From Cyanobacteria bacterium Co-bin13 (GTDB taxonomy: Bacteria > Cyanobacteriota > Cyanobacteriia > Phormidesmidales > Phormidesmidaceae), in the NCBI GenBank assembly GCA_014534385.1, contig JACVRP010000059.1, positions 1 to 12,728 of the forward strand: a DNA stretch of 12,728 nucleotides. The letters run 5' to 3'. Within the stretch, counting starts at the first letter, position 1; every line of letters begins with the position of its first letter. A program made the translations under genes and the position numbers. The notes under the pieces were generated by a model. That model worked only from the letters and a program-made list of their open reading frames with translations, ran no database searches and was not told the origin of the DNA. Below, piece by piece: positions 1-6,990 of the stretch.

Positions 1-955
1 GGATAGCTCGTTGCGATCGCGACCCATGGGCCGCGTGATCAAGCCCTTGAACGAAATGGGAGCCGCCATCTGGGGCCGCAAGGGCAACACGCTGGCACCG
101 CTGGCCGTGCAGGGTCAGTCGCTCAAGCCCATTCATTACCCGTCGCCGGTGGCCTCCGCCCAGGTTAAGTCGTGCATTTTACTAGCCGGGCTGATGACCG
201 AGGGGCAGACCACCGTGAGCGAGCCCAGCCTGTCGCGGGATCACAGTGAGCGCATGCTGCGAGCCTTTGGGGCCGATATCGCGGTTGATCCTGAAACCTG
301 CAGCGTCACGGTCAACGGCCCCGCTACCTTGACCGGACAGACCATTGTGGTCCCCGGAGACATCAGCTCTGCTGCTTTCTGGCTGGTGGCCGCCCTGATC
401 ACGCCTGGCTCTGAGCTGGTGATTGAGAACGTCGGCATCAACCCGACCCGCACCGGCATTCTCGATGCCCTCTGGCAGATGGAGGCCGACATTACCCTGG
501 AAAACGAGCGGGAAGTCACAGGAGAACCCGTTGCCGACCTGCGGGTGCGGGCCAGTACCCTCAAAGCAGCCACCTTCAGCGGCGATTTAATTCCTCGCAT
601 GATTGACGAAATTCCGGTGCTGGCGGTGGCGGCGCTGTTTGCTCAGGGCACCACGGTGGTGAAGGATGCTGAAGAGCTGCGGGTGAAAGAGTGCGATCGC
701 ATCACCGTCATGGCCCAGCAGCTCAGTCGTCTGGGAGCCAGCGTCACCGAACGCTCCGATGGGCTAGAGATTCAAGGTGGGGCATCGCTTCAAGGAGCCG
801 CAGTAGACAGCCACACCGACCACAGAGTAGGCATGAGTCTGGCCGTTGCCGCCCTGCGCGCCGCCGGGCAGACCCAGATCCAGCGAGCAGAAGCCGCCGC
901 CGTCTCCTATCCCAGCTTTATCCAAACCCTGACAGACCTGTGCCAACCAGCGTAA
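1..955 (+). CDS. aroA: 3-phosphoshikimate 1-carboxyvinyltransferase (EPSP synthase), 5'-truncated
   Basis: This enzyme transfers enolpyruvate from PEP to shikimate-3-phosphate, the sixth step of the cytosolic shikimate pathway to chorismate. The reading frame is already open at base 2 (codons DSSLRSRPMGRV), so the N-terminus lies outside the window; the TTG at 11 is internal and not a start. Compared with the roughly 450-residue family, about 120-130 residues are missing. Visible family marks are RPMGRVIKPL (bases 23-52), the SAQVK motif (155-169), RDHSE (236-250), NPTR (440-451), the MIDE segment with the active-site Asp (about 599-610), the ELRVKECDR segment (674-700), DHRVGM (about 818-835), and the C-terminal SYPSF. 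SAQxK, RxHxE and NxTR are the class II EPSPS motifs, the group typified by the Agrobacterium CP4 enzyme. A HIP1 site lies at 13-20 and another at 693-700. No partner gene is visible downstream; a 331-bp gap follows. Identification is secure. Confidence 0.96.
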   Translation, partial: DSSLRSRPMGRVIKPLNEMGAAIWGRKGNTLAPLAVQGQSLKPIHYPSPVASAQVKSCILLAGLMTEGQTTVSEPSLSRDHSERMLRAFGADIAVDPETCSVTVNGPATLTGQTIVVPGDISSAAFWLVAALITPGSELVIENVGINPTRTGILDALWQMEADITLENEREVTGEPVADLRVRASTLKAATFSGDLIPRMIDEIPVLAVAALFAQGTTVVKDAEELRVKECDRITVMAQQLSRLGASVTERSDGLEIQGGASLQGAAVDSHTDHRVGMSLAVAALRAAGQTQIQRAEAAAVSYPSFIQTLTDLCQPA

Positions 956-1286
956 TATGAGAAAACCTTAAGCCTGACGCTTGCCAAGGGTTGCTCTAGG
1001 CATTCTTAAATGATCTAGGAAACTCAGGGTGGGCCCGACTTACCTCATCGCCCTTAGCTCTCACGCTCCATTCTGCCCAAGGTTCGGAGACCGCACTCGC
1101 GTCAATAGGGTCTACAGCCTCTTGCCGTTGCCCTGCTGAATCTGAGATAGCTAAGAAGTACCCGTTGGCAGCAACTTAGAGCCTTGAACCCCGTCGACTC
1201 GTTTAGCTTCGCTTCTGCCAAAGACAACGCTGCCCGGCTCCGGTTCCTCCTCTGAGGTGCCTGTTTCCCGATATTGGAAGGCTTCC
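956..1286. other. Intergenic region with one weak imperfect hairpin
   Basis: This is the only stretch of more than 300 bases without a gene. I see no tRNA, no conserved ORF and no convincing -35/-10 pair. The only structure found is an imperfect palindrome at 996-1018: CTAGGCAT, loop TCTTAA, then ATG-A-TCTAG (one bulged A, one G-T wobble). No T-run follows it, so it is not a standard intrinsic terminator. The promoter of the downstream EAL gene must lie here, but I cannot place it. Confidence 0.5.
1276..1281 (+). promoter_or_regulatory. Shine-Dalgarno site of the EAL gene
   Basis: GGAAGG lies 5 nt before the ATG at 1287. This decides the start: an in-frame GTG at 1257 would add ten residues (MPVSRYWKAS) ahead of the first beta-strand of the receiver domain, and those residues have no place in a receiver fold. 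Confidence 0.6.
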
Positions 1287-3059
1287 ATGGAGAAAATCCT
1301 GGTCATTGGACAGGAGAGCAAATCTCGTAAAGCGATCTTGAGGCTGCTCGTCAGCGAAGGCTTCGAAGCCATTACCGCCGACGATACCGAAGCAGGTATC
1401 CAAACCGCTCAAAGCGAGCGGCCCGATCTGCTGGTTTCCACTCTAGACATTGACGGCAGCGACAGCCGTACGCTGCTGACTTCGCTGAAGCAGCGATCTG
1501 AGCTAGCCATCATTCCCTTCATTCTGGTGACTAACCAGGGCGAAAAGTTTTACCTCAGAGAGTGCATCGAACTGGGCGCAGACGACTGTCTGGTAGAGCC
1601 CGTAACCGACCCAGAAATTGTCTCAGCCATCAAAACCCGGCTGCAGAAGCAGGCTCAAATTACGGAGCAGTATGTTGCCGTTTTGAGAAACACGGCTGAG
1701 CGGCTCAACCGCCTGGCGCACTACGATAGCCTCACAGATCTGCCCAACCACCATCTGCTGCACCAGCGTCTGGTTCAGGCCATTGAGCGGTGCAGTCAAA
1801 CTCACCAGTCGGTAGCGCTACTCTCCCTCAGCCTCGATCGGCTGCGGCAGGTCAACAACACGCTGGGCTACCAGGCCGGAGACGCGCTGCTACAGGCGAC
1901 AGCCCGGCGGCTGCGGGCTTCACTGCCAGAAGGGTCTACCGTTGCCCGGCTCACCGGCAACCAGTTTGCTGTTTTGCTGACTGACTTCACCAGTCGGCAG
2001 GCGGTGTTGGCAGTCGCCCAAGACCTGATCAACCGCCTGTCCCAACCTTTTTCGCTGCCCAGTCAGGAAGTTTTTCTCACGACCAGTATTGGCATTGCCC
2101 TTTATCCAGAAGACAGCGCCGATATCAGCACCCTGCTGCGCCAGGCCGATGCAGCCCTGGAGTGGGCCAAACAGCAAAAAAGCAACTCCTGCCAGTTTTA
2201 CCGCATTGATATTCCGGTGGTGCCAGCCGACCAAATTGTGCTCGAAACCTGGCTGCGCTACGCTCTGGAGCGAGACGAGTTTGAGGTCTACTATCAGCCG
2301 CAGATGGGGCTGGGCGATCACCAAATTTTAGGAGCCGAAGCGCTAATTCGCTGGTCTCACCCAGAACATGGCCCCATTTCTCCGGCCCAGTTTATTCCCC
2401 TGGCTGAGGAAACGGGCCTGATCGTGCCCATTGGCGAGTGGATGCTGCAGCAGACCTGTCGTCAGGTTAAGCTCTGGCAGCAGCAGGGACTGCCGCCGCT
2501 GCAGGTCTCAGTCAACCTGTCGAGCGTGCAGTTCAACCAGCCCCACCTGGGTCAAACTATCGCCACTCTGCTGGAGCAGGCAGGGCTAGCATCCTCGGCC
2601 CTGGAGCTAGAAATTACCGAAACTGCGCTGATGCAGGATGCGGCGGCGGCGATCGCAATTCTCTCCGACCTCAAAGCCCAGGGCTTTAAGATCGCCATCG
2701 ACGACTTTGGCACTGGCTATTCCTCTCTCAGCTATCTCAAGCAGTTTCCCATCGACACCCTCAAGATCGATACCTGCTTTGTGCGGGGAGTGACCACCGA
2801 CCCCAAAAACCGAGCCATTCTGACAGCGGTGATTCAGATGGCCCACGACCTGCAGCTAACCGTAATCGCCGAAGGCGTTGAGCTAGAGGCCGAACTGGCC
2901 CTGCTAGAGAGCTACCGCTGCGATATCGCCCAGGGCTACTACATCGGACGGCCCATGCCGGCTGAGCAGTTTGAGGCCTTTTTAACCAGCTATTTGGCAA
3001 AGCCTGGGCAAAATATCGATAAATCTGCCTATGCTCACCGTTTCGGCGTAAGTTCTTGA
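1287..3059 (+). CDS. Pseudo-receiver / degenerate GGDEF / EAL protein (likely c-di-GMP phosphodiesterase)
   Basis: 590 residues, no membrane segment, so probably cytosolic. Residues 1-122 form a CheY-like receiver: MEKILVIG at beta-1, GADDCLVEP at beta-5. The catalytic residues are all changed: the beta-1 acidic pair is Gly8-Gln9, the phospho-acceptor Asp position reads Thr52 (VSTLDID), and the conserved Lys is Glu104. Residues about 146-308 are a GGDEF domain whose signature reads TGNQF (223-227); the first metal Asp is Ser182, and no RxxD inhibitory site is visible. Residues about 318-570 are an EAL domain with every key motif present: EALIRW (351), NLSSVQF, ITE, DDFGTG (Asp472-473), KID (Lys493), AEGVE (529) and QGY (549). 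Inference: it hydrolyses c-di-GMP to pGpG, with the two dead domains serving as regulatory or binding modules; degenerate GGDEF domains elsewhere sense GTP. It stands alone between aroA and the next cluster. The domain calls are firm; the activity is inferred. Confidence 0.93.
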   Translation: MEKILVIGQESKSRKAILRLLVSEGFEAITADDTEAGIQTAQSERPDLLVSTLDIDGSDSRTLLTSLKQRSELAIIPFILVTNQGEKFYLRECIELGADDCLVEPVTDPEIVSAIKTRLQKQAQITEQYVAVLRNTAERLNRLAHYDSLTDLPNHHLLHQRLVQAIERCSQTHQSVALLSLSLDRLRQVNNTLGYQAGDALLQATARRLRASLPEGSTVARLTGNQFAVLLTDFTSRQAVLAVAQDLINRLSQPFSLPSQEVFLTTSIGIALYPEDSADISTLLRQADAALEWAKQQKSNSCQFYRIDIPVVPADQIVLETWLRYALERDEFEVYYQPQMGLGDHQILGAEALIRWSHPEHGPISPAQFIPLAEETGLIVPIGEWMLQQTCRQVKLWQQQGLPPLQVSVNLSSVQFNQPHLGQTIATLLEQAGLASSALELEITETALMQDAAAAIAILSDLKAQGFKIAIDDFGTGYSSLSYLKQFPIDTLKIDTCFVRGVTTDPKNRAILTAVIQMAHDLQLTVIAEGVELEAELALLESYRCDIAQGYYIGRPMPAEQFEAFLTSYLAKPGQNIDKSAYAHRFGVSS

Positions 3060-3065
3060 GGAGGT
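3059..3065 (+). promoter_or_regulatory. Strong Shine-Dalgarno sequence overlapping the EAL gene stop codon
   Basis: AGGAGGT begins at the last base of the EAL gene's TGA stop. It is the best ribosome-binding sequence seen in the window, yet no recognised gene starts in range. A TTG at 3072 is 6 nt downstream and opens a 31-codon frame ending at TAG 3165-3167, overlapping the next gene out of frame. It may be a coupled leader ORF or a fortuitous match. Confidence 0.35.
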
Positions 3066-3135
3066 CGTCAATTGCCTCTGCTACCTTGGGCACACTTGGA
3101 AAAAGCCAGGCGGGTACTGCCGACTCAGGGCTCAT

Positions 3136-3615
3136 ATGGGGCAACCGTTTATGTGGCAATCGTTTAGAAACTTTGTCAGCAGCCTACAAACCTATCATCT
3201 TCTCAGCCCTGATCTGGCGGTACGGCAGCAGGTTAACCAGCAGTTGCGATCGCGTCCCTGCTTGAGCTGCCAGGAGTGGTTCATCCGATACTGGACCCCG
3301 CCAGCGGTGCCCGAGGCGCTGCCTGAAGAGCTAGTAGAATTTACCTTCACTTGCCTATCCGACTATTCCGGGCTGAGCCTGGGTCAGGTAGTGCCGCAGG
3401 ACCGGCTACTGGAAGATTTACAGTTTCCCCTAGTGTGCTGGTTTGACTGGGGCCTCAACCTCTGCGGCGACTTTGAGCAGCGTTTTGGCATCGACATCAC
3501 CGACAGCTTTGATGAAACCAGCCTGATTACGGTGGCAGATCTGGTGGAATACCTGCACCGGGAGTTTTGTGAGGGGAATTCTTCAGGGCAATCCGAATTC
3601 CCGCTCAAAACTTAG
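3136..3615 (+). CDS. Conserved-looking hypothetical protein with an acyl-carrier-protein-like C-terminus
   Basis: 159 residues; I do not recognise a named family. The N-terminal third is rich in Leu, Gln and Trp and holds a CxxC pair (Cys42, Cys45 in RPCLSCQEW). From about residue 62 to 142 the pattern resembles an ACP four-helix domain. DRLLEDLQ fits the stretch before helix II, GDFEQRFGIDI matches the ACP 'LEEEFGIEI' helix-II end, and ITVADLVEYL matches 'TVGDAVDYI' in the last helix. The position of the phosphopantetheine serine (DSL in ACP) falls in CWFDWGLNL, which contains no Ser, so the domain cannot be charged in the usual way. No signal peptide or membrane segment is seen. The start at 3136 has AGGG five bases upstream; ATG 3151 is an alternative. 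The gene ends 48 nt before ycf3, and the two may be co-transcribed. The function is unknown; the ACP-like fold is inferred from pattern only. Confidence 0.75.
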   Translation: MGQPFMWQSFRNFVSSLQTYHLLSPDLAVRQQVNQQLRSRPCLSCQEWFIRYWTPPAVPEALPEELVEFTFTCLSDYSGLSLGQVVPQDRLLEDLQFPLVCWFDWGLNLCGDFEQRFGIDITDSFDETSLITVADLVEYLHREFCEGNSSGQSEFPLKT

Positions 3616-3653
3616 CCGCCGTTTGCTAGGCTTAGTTTGGACCGCTTCGTATT

Positions 3654-3657
3654 GAGG
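3654..3657 (+). promoter_or_regulatory. Shine-Dalgarno site of ycf3
   Basis: GAGG lies 6 nt before the ATG at 3664. It supports that start over the in-frame TTG at 3637, as does the match of the resulting N-terminus (MPRSQRNDNFIDK) to known Ycf3 proteins. Confidence 0.55.
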
Positions 3658-3663
3658 TCAACC

Positions 3664-4185
3664 ATGCCCAGAAGCCAGCGCAACGACAACTTTATCGACA
3701 AGTCCTTCACTGTCATGGCGGACATGATTCTCAAGCTCCTGCCTGCTAAGCAGCGTGAGAAAGAAGCCTTTGCCTACTACCGCGACGGCATGTCGGCTCA
3801 AGCCGATGGCGAATATGCCGAAGCAATGGAGAACTACCGGGAAGCGCTGACCCTGGAAGACGATCCCTACGACAAAAGCTTCATTCTCTACAACATGGGG
3901 CTGATTCACGCCAGCAACGGCGAGCACGACAGAGCGATGGAGTATTACCGAGAAGCGTTAGACCTCAACCCTCGCATGTGTCAGGCCCTCAATAACATGG
4001 CCGTCATCTACCACTACAAGGGTGAGCAGGCCGAAGCCTCTGGAGACGGCCAGACGGCCAATAATATGTACGACGAAGCCGCCCGCTATTGGACAGAGGC
4101 GATCAGTATTGCGCCCAACAACTACATTGAGGCCCAAAACTGGCTGAAGAACACGGGCCGCATGAGAGTGGACTCGTTCTACTAA
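3664..4185 (+). CDS. ycf3: Photosystem I assembly protein Ycf3 (TPR protein)
   Basis: 173 residues, the usual Ycf3 length. Ycf3 is a thylakoid-associated chaperone that helps bring PsaA/PsaB and the other subunits together into photosystem I; it is found in cyanobacteria and chloroplasts. The N-terminus MPRSQRNDNFIDKSFTVMAD is almost that of chloroplast Ycf3. Three TPR units follow: about residues 35-68 (AYYRDGMSAQADGEYAEAME), 72-105 (ILYNMGLIHASNGEHDRAME), and 110-155 (ALNNMAVIYHYKGEQAEASG, then AARYWTEAISIAPNNY). The end, EAQNWLKNTGR, is also diagnostic. It lies 48 nt after the ACP-like gene and 58 nt before gatC, all in one direction, so the three may share a transcript. The gene marks the organism as an oxygenic phototroph. 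Identification is secure. Confidence 0.98.
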   Translation: MPRSQRNDNFIDKSFTVMADMILKLLPAKQREKEAFAYYRDGMSAQADGEYAEAMENYREALTLEDDPYDKSFILYNMGLIHASNGEHDRAMEYYREALDLNPRMCQALNNMAVIYHYKGEQAEASGDGQTANNMYDEAARYWTEAISIAPNNYIEAQNWLKNTGRMRVDSFY

Positions 4186-4243
4186 GCCTATTGCTCTGTC
4201 GCTTCAAGCGCCTGTCCTTTGCATCCATTCTCCCATCGCTGCC

Positions 4244-4528
4244 ATGATTGACCTTGAACAGGTTCGTAAAGTTGCGCTGCTGGCCCGCCTGGATCTGTCT
4301 CCCGAAGAAGAGCAGCAGTTTACCGGGCAGCTCAGCAGCATTTTGGAGTACTTTGAGCAGCTTAACGAGCTCGACACTGAGAACGTTGAGCCCACGACTC
4401 GCGCTATTGAGCTGAACAACATCACCCGTCCCGACGAGCTCAAGCCCTTTGAAGGTCGGCAGGAAATTCTGAGCTGCGCGCCCGAGCGGGAGGAAGACTA
4501 CTTCAAAGTGCCTAAGATTTTGGACTAG
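4244..4528 (+). CDS. gatC: Asp-tRNA(Asn)/Glu-tRNA(Gln) amidotransferase subunit C
   Basis: 94 residues, normal for GatC. GatC is the small subunit that wraps around and stabilises the GatA/GatB amidotransferase, which converts Glu-tRNA(Gln) to Gln-tRNA(Gln) in bacteria lacking a glutaminyl-tRNA synthetase, including cyanobacteria. Diagnostic segments are the N-terminal IDLEQVRKVALLARLDLSPEE, the ILEYFEQLNELDTENVEPT helix-loop, and the C-terminal RPDELKPF...VPKILD. No gatA or gatB is in the window; in cyanobacteria the subunits are commonly scattered. No clear ribosome-binding site precedes the ATG. The gene ends 44 bp from the end of the convergent STAND gene. Confidence 0.96.
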   Translation: MIDLEQVRKVALLARLDLSPEEEQQFTGQLSSILEYFEQLNELDTENVEPTTRAIELNNITRPDELKPFEGRQEILSCAPEREEDYFKVPKILD

Positions 4529-4572
4529 GGCAGCCATCAGCCATTCCTATCGTCCCGGCTGTCTTCTACCAG
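4529..4572. terminator. Convergent gap, possible weak terminator
   Basis: The 44 bp between the ends of gatC and the minus-strand STAND gene contain CAGCC (4538-4542) and GGCTG (4557-4561), a 5-bp stem with a 14-nt loop followed by TCTTCT. A convergent gap needs termination from both sides, but this hairpin is too weak to call firmly. Confidence 0.2.
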
Positions 4573-6990
4573 TCAAGGGCCTCTGTTTTCCCATAGCCCT
4601 GCTGCCTGCTTCACCTTCTGCACCTGCAGCGGAGCCTGAATCTCTGCAAACAGCCGTATCGCAGCCTGAAAGGGCTGGGTTTCTCGGCCTGAGCCCATTG
4701 CCTGGTAGGTCAACCCCAGCTGGTAGTGCGCTTCGGCTAGGTCACACTGGGCCCCCAGGTCTTCGAGCAGTGCGATCGCACAGTGCTGATAGTCAATTGC
4801 CTGCGGCCAGTCGCCCCGACAGCGGGCCAGCTTGCCCAGTCCGCTGAGCGCATTGGCCTTGACCTGAATGTAGTGACCGGTCTCTGCCGCTGCTATTGCC
4901 GCTTGAAAGAGAGTCTCGGCTAGAGCCAGATCTCCCAGTTGGCTGTAGGTTTGGCCCAAAAGCTGCATAAAAAAGGCGAACCGGCCCGTCTGGTCTCCCT
5001 GCTGCACAGTCTCGCGGATCGCGTCGGCCAGGTGCTTCGCAGCTGCAGTGTGTCCCTGGTAGGCCCGCACCAGCGACAGGCAAACCGTCGCCTTTCCAGC
5101 CCAGCGGTGGTGAGCCGTGCCGGTGGCTTGATCAATGACCTGCTGTAGTCTGTTGGCAGCGGTGCCCAGATCCCACAAATCCAGGGCGTATAGGCCCAGG
5201 CTGAGGCGTGAGTCAACCGTCAGCATCGTCAGGTAGTAGAGCCGGTGCGCGTCAGACTCCGATTGAGAGACGACAGCCCAGCAGTCCTGCGCGATCTCAA
5301 TAGCGCTTTCCTGACAGGAGATAGCGCTATGAATCTGCCCTGTAATCCAGTACAGGTCGCCCAAAATATTGTAGAGCTCGCTGACGTCGGGGTTGTCCTG
5401 GGGAAGGTGCTTCAAGATGGCGGTAATGGCCTCCAGCACAGGCTGAATCAGCCCCATGCGGTACAGGGTGCTGCCCAGGGGCAGAAACTGCTGCCACTGG
5501 TTGTCGCGGCTGTGGAGAATCACGCGGGCAGCGGCAGCGTAGTCTGCGATCGCAACCCAGTGATAATACGCCTCCAGGGCCTGCAACGCCTCATCTAGGG
5601 TGGTGATGCGCTGCACCTGCTGAGTCCAGAAGTGAGCGGCCTGACGGTTGGCCCAAACCCAGTCAGGGCTGGCCCGCAGCCGGGCGATGGCGTGCGATCG
5701 CACCACCGGATGCAGCCAGTACTGGTCCTTGCAGCACTCCACCAGTGAGCGATTTCGCAAAGATGCCAAGATGGGGCGGCAACGCTCCGGCGGCAGATCA
5801 GCCATTAGATGCACCAGTCCCGCCACAGGTACGGCTGGCACTGCCTGATAGCGGTAGACGCTCAACCGACAAAAGACCCGGTAGGCATCGGGGTCCAGGC
5901 TTTGCAGACGGCTCACCTGACTGTCCACCAAATTTCTGAGATCGACAGTGCTGAGAAAATCCTGCCCCTGCCCCTGCCAGTAGGCCACCATATCCCCCGC
6001 AAAATCCTCCTGGATCAGGCCACAGAGAATCTCCATTGCCTTAGCATTGCCGCCATAGGCGCTGTGCATCGCCCGAAGCGTAGCTAGACTCACCGCCAGC
6101 TGCCGCTGCTGGCAAAATTGCTGCCAGGCCGCCAAGTCTAGGCCCGGCAGCCGGTAGTGCACAGCCCGAATACCCGGCTCACAGAGGCGATCGCGGCTGG
6201 TGATCAGGGTAACTGCCTGGCTTTGGGCATCGGTCAGCACCCGCAGCAGCTCCCGGTAGCGCCTGTGCTGCGAGACAAAACAGCCCTGGGCATCTAGGGC
6301 TGGCTCCAGGTTGTCAATCAAAATGCCCACCCGAAACTGGCTCAACTGCCGCTTCAGTCGCCCCAGAGAAATGCCAAACTCGCGCCCCGGCTCCACCCCA
6401 AAATCCTGCTTCAGCCATTCCTCTACCACGCGCTCGACCGGCAAGATATCAGCAGTCTCCTGGGCCATTAGCAGCTCCAGCACCCGATCAAAGGAGCAAT
6501 GGCTGAGGTAATGCTGGGCCAGCGTTGTTTTGCCCAGTCCCCCCTCCCCTTGAATCACCAAAGCCCGATGACCTTGCTGAATCAGCCCGTCTAGCTCAGC
6601 AACCGCCGCTGTCCGCCCGACTACCCCACCCGGCGCGCCCTCCCCCAAACCCCGTTCACTCAGAGGCTCAGCGGGTTCAGGCCGAGCTACCCAATCTCCT
6701 GTTAATGGGAAGCGTTGCGGCAACCGATTTGGCCCTAGGTGTCGCTCCAGCGCCGACCGCACGGTACCCTTACTCACCCGCTCTCGCAACACCTCTGACA
6801 GCAGCTGCCACAGGTCGGCGGCTACATCTTTAATATGGCCCTCTGTATAGCCCAGGTGTTGGGCAATTTGCCAATATTTCTGGCCCTGCCAGACGTGCTG
6901 AAGCAGGCAGCGCTGCAGGTCATTTAGATACCGCCCTGTCTGAGCGAAAACTAGCGAATCCACCTGCTCCAGCGCCGTCTCTGCTCCCAT
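4573..6990 (-). CDS. STAND-class ATPase: N-terminal HTH, NB-ARC, TPR-like repeats
   Basis: 805 residues from ATG 6990 (809 if GTG 7002 is used; neither has a clear Shine-Dalgarno). Numbers here start at 6990. Residues about 7-90 (LEQVDSLVFAQTG, WQGQKYWQIAQHLGYTEGHI, LWQLLSE) match the N-terminal helix-turn-helix module that filamentous cyanobacteria fuse to NB-ARC, peptidase and repeat domains, and which databases name after the vWA-MoxR-associated systems. After a Pro-rich linker come VVGR (about 123), Walker A GEGGLGKT (148-155), Walker B GILIDNLE (222-229), a TSR sensor (264-266), a GLPL-like YGGNAKA (312-318), and a winged helix ending in LHPVV (426-430) in place of MHD. Residues about 540-790 are TPR-like repeats. 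By family knowledge such proteins are ATP switches that oligomerise on sensing a ligand and act in conflict, cell death or transcription. No toxin, TIR, nuclease or protease domain is fused. Four HIP1 sites suggest long residence. The trigger and output are unknown. Confidence 0.9.
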   Translation of the reverse strand: MGAETALEQVDSLVFAQTGRYLNDLQRCLLQHVWQGQKYWQIAQHLGYTEGHIKDVAADLWQLLSEVLRERVSKGTVRSALERHLGPNRLPQRFPLTGDWVARPEPAEPLSERGLGEGAPGGVVGRTAAVAELDGLIQQGHRALVIQGEGGLGKTTLAQHYLSHCSFDRVLELLMAQETADILPVERVVEEWLKQDFGVEPGREFGISLGRLKRQLSQFRVGILIDNLEPALDAQGCFVSQHRRYRELLRVLTDAQSQAVTLITSRDRLCEPGIRAVHYRLPGLDLAAWQQFCQQRQLAVSLATLRAMHSAYGGNAKAMEILCGLIQEDFAGDMVAYWQGQGQDFLSTVDLRNLVDSQVSRLQSLDPDAYRVFCRLSVYRYQAVPAVPVAGLVHLMADLPPERCRPILASLRNRSLVECCKDQYWLHPVVRSHAIARLRASPDWVWANRQAAHFWTQQVQRITTLDEALQALEAYYHWVAIADYAAAARVILHSRDNQWQQFLPLGSTLYRMGLIQPVLEAITAILKHLPQDNPDVSELYNILGDLYWITGQIHSAISCQESAIEIAQDCWAVVSQSESDAHRLYYLTMLTVDSRLSLGLYALDLWDLGTAANRLQQVIDQATGTAHHRWAGKATVCLSLVRAYQGHTAAAKHLADAIRETVQQGDQTGRFAFFMQLLGQTYSQLGDLALAETLFQAAIAAAETGHYIQVKANALSGLGKLARCRGDWPQAIDYQHCAIALLEDLGAQCDLAEAHYQLGLTYQAMGSGRETQPFQAAIRLFAEIQAPLQVQKVKQAAGLWENRGP
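5300..5330. repeat. Hairpin-forming inverted repeat inside the STAND gene
   Basis: ATAGCGCT (5300-5307) pairs perfectly with AGCGCTAT (5323-5330), and TCCT/AGGA forms an inner stem around GAC. Both strands can fold. It lies in the first TPR-like unit (protein text ISCQESAIEI), so it may be only a consequence of the coding sequence. Confidence 0.5.

Noticed and set aside
11..13. TTG at base 11 as the aroA start
   Set aside because: The frame is open to the window edge and codes for conserved EPSPS residues before and after it, so it is an internal codon.
996..1018. Imperfect palindrome after aroA considered as an intrinsic terminator
   Set aside because: The stem has a bulge and wobble, is AT-rich, and no T-run follows it.
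981..1019. Possible -35/-10 elements (TTGCCA or TTGCTC with TTAAAT-like boxes)
   Set aside because: No pair has both good hexamers and 16-18 bp spacing.
1257..1286. Upstream GTG start for the EAL gene
   Set aside because: ATG 1287 has GGAAGG at 5-nt spacing, and the receiver beta-1 strand begins there.
2761..3159. Minus-strand open frame of 132 codons over the EAL gene end
   Set aside because: It lies antisense to conserved EAL motifs, with Arg/Pro/Ser-rich composition typical of a shadow frame.
4103..4537. Minus-strand open frame of 144 codons over the ycf3 end and gatC
   Set aside because: It lies opposite two firmly identified genes and its protein resembles no family I know; it is a shadow.
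5245..5598. Plus-strand open frame of 117 codons opposite the STAND gene
   Set aside because: The minus strand carries the clear TPR-like coding sequence; the plus frame has no recognisable domain.
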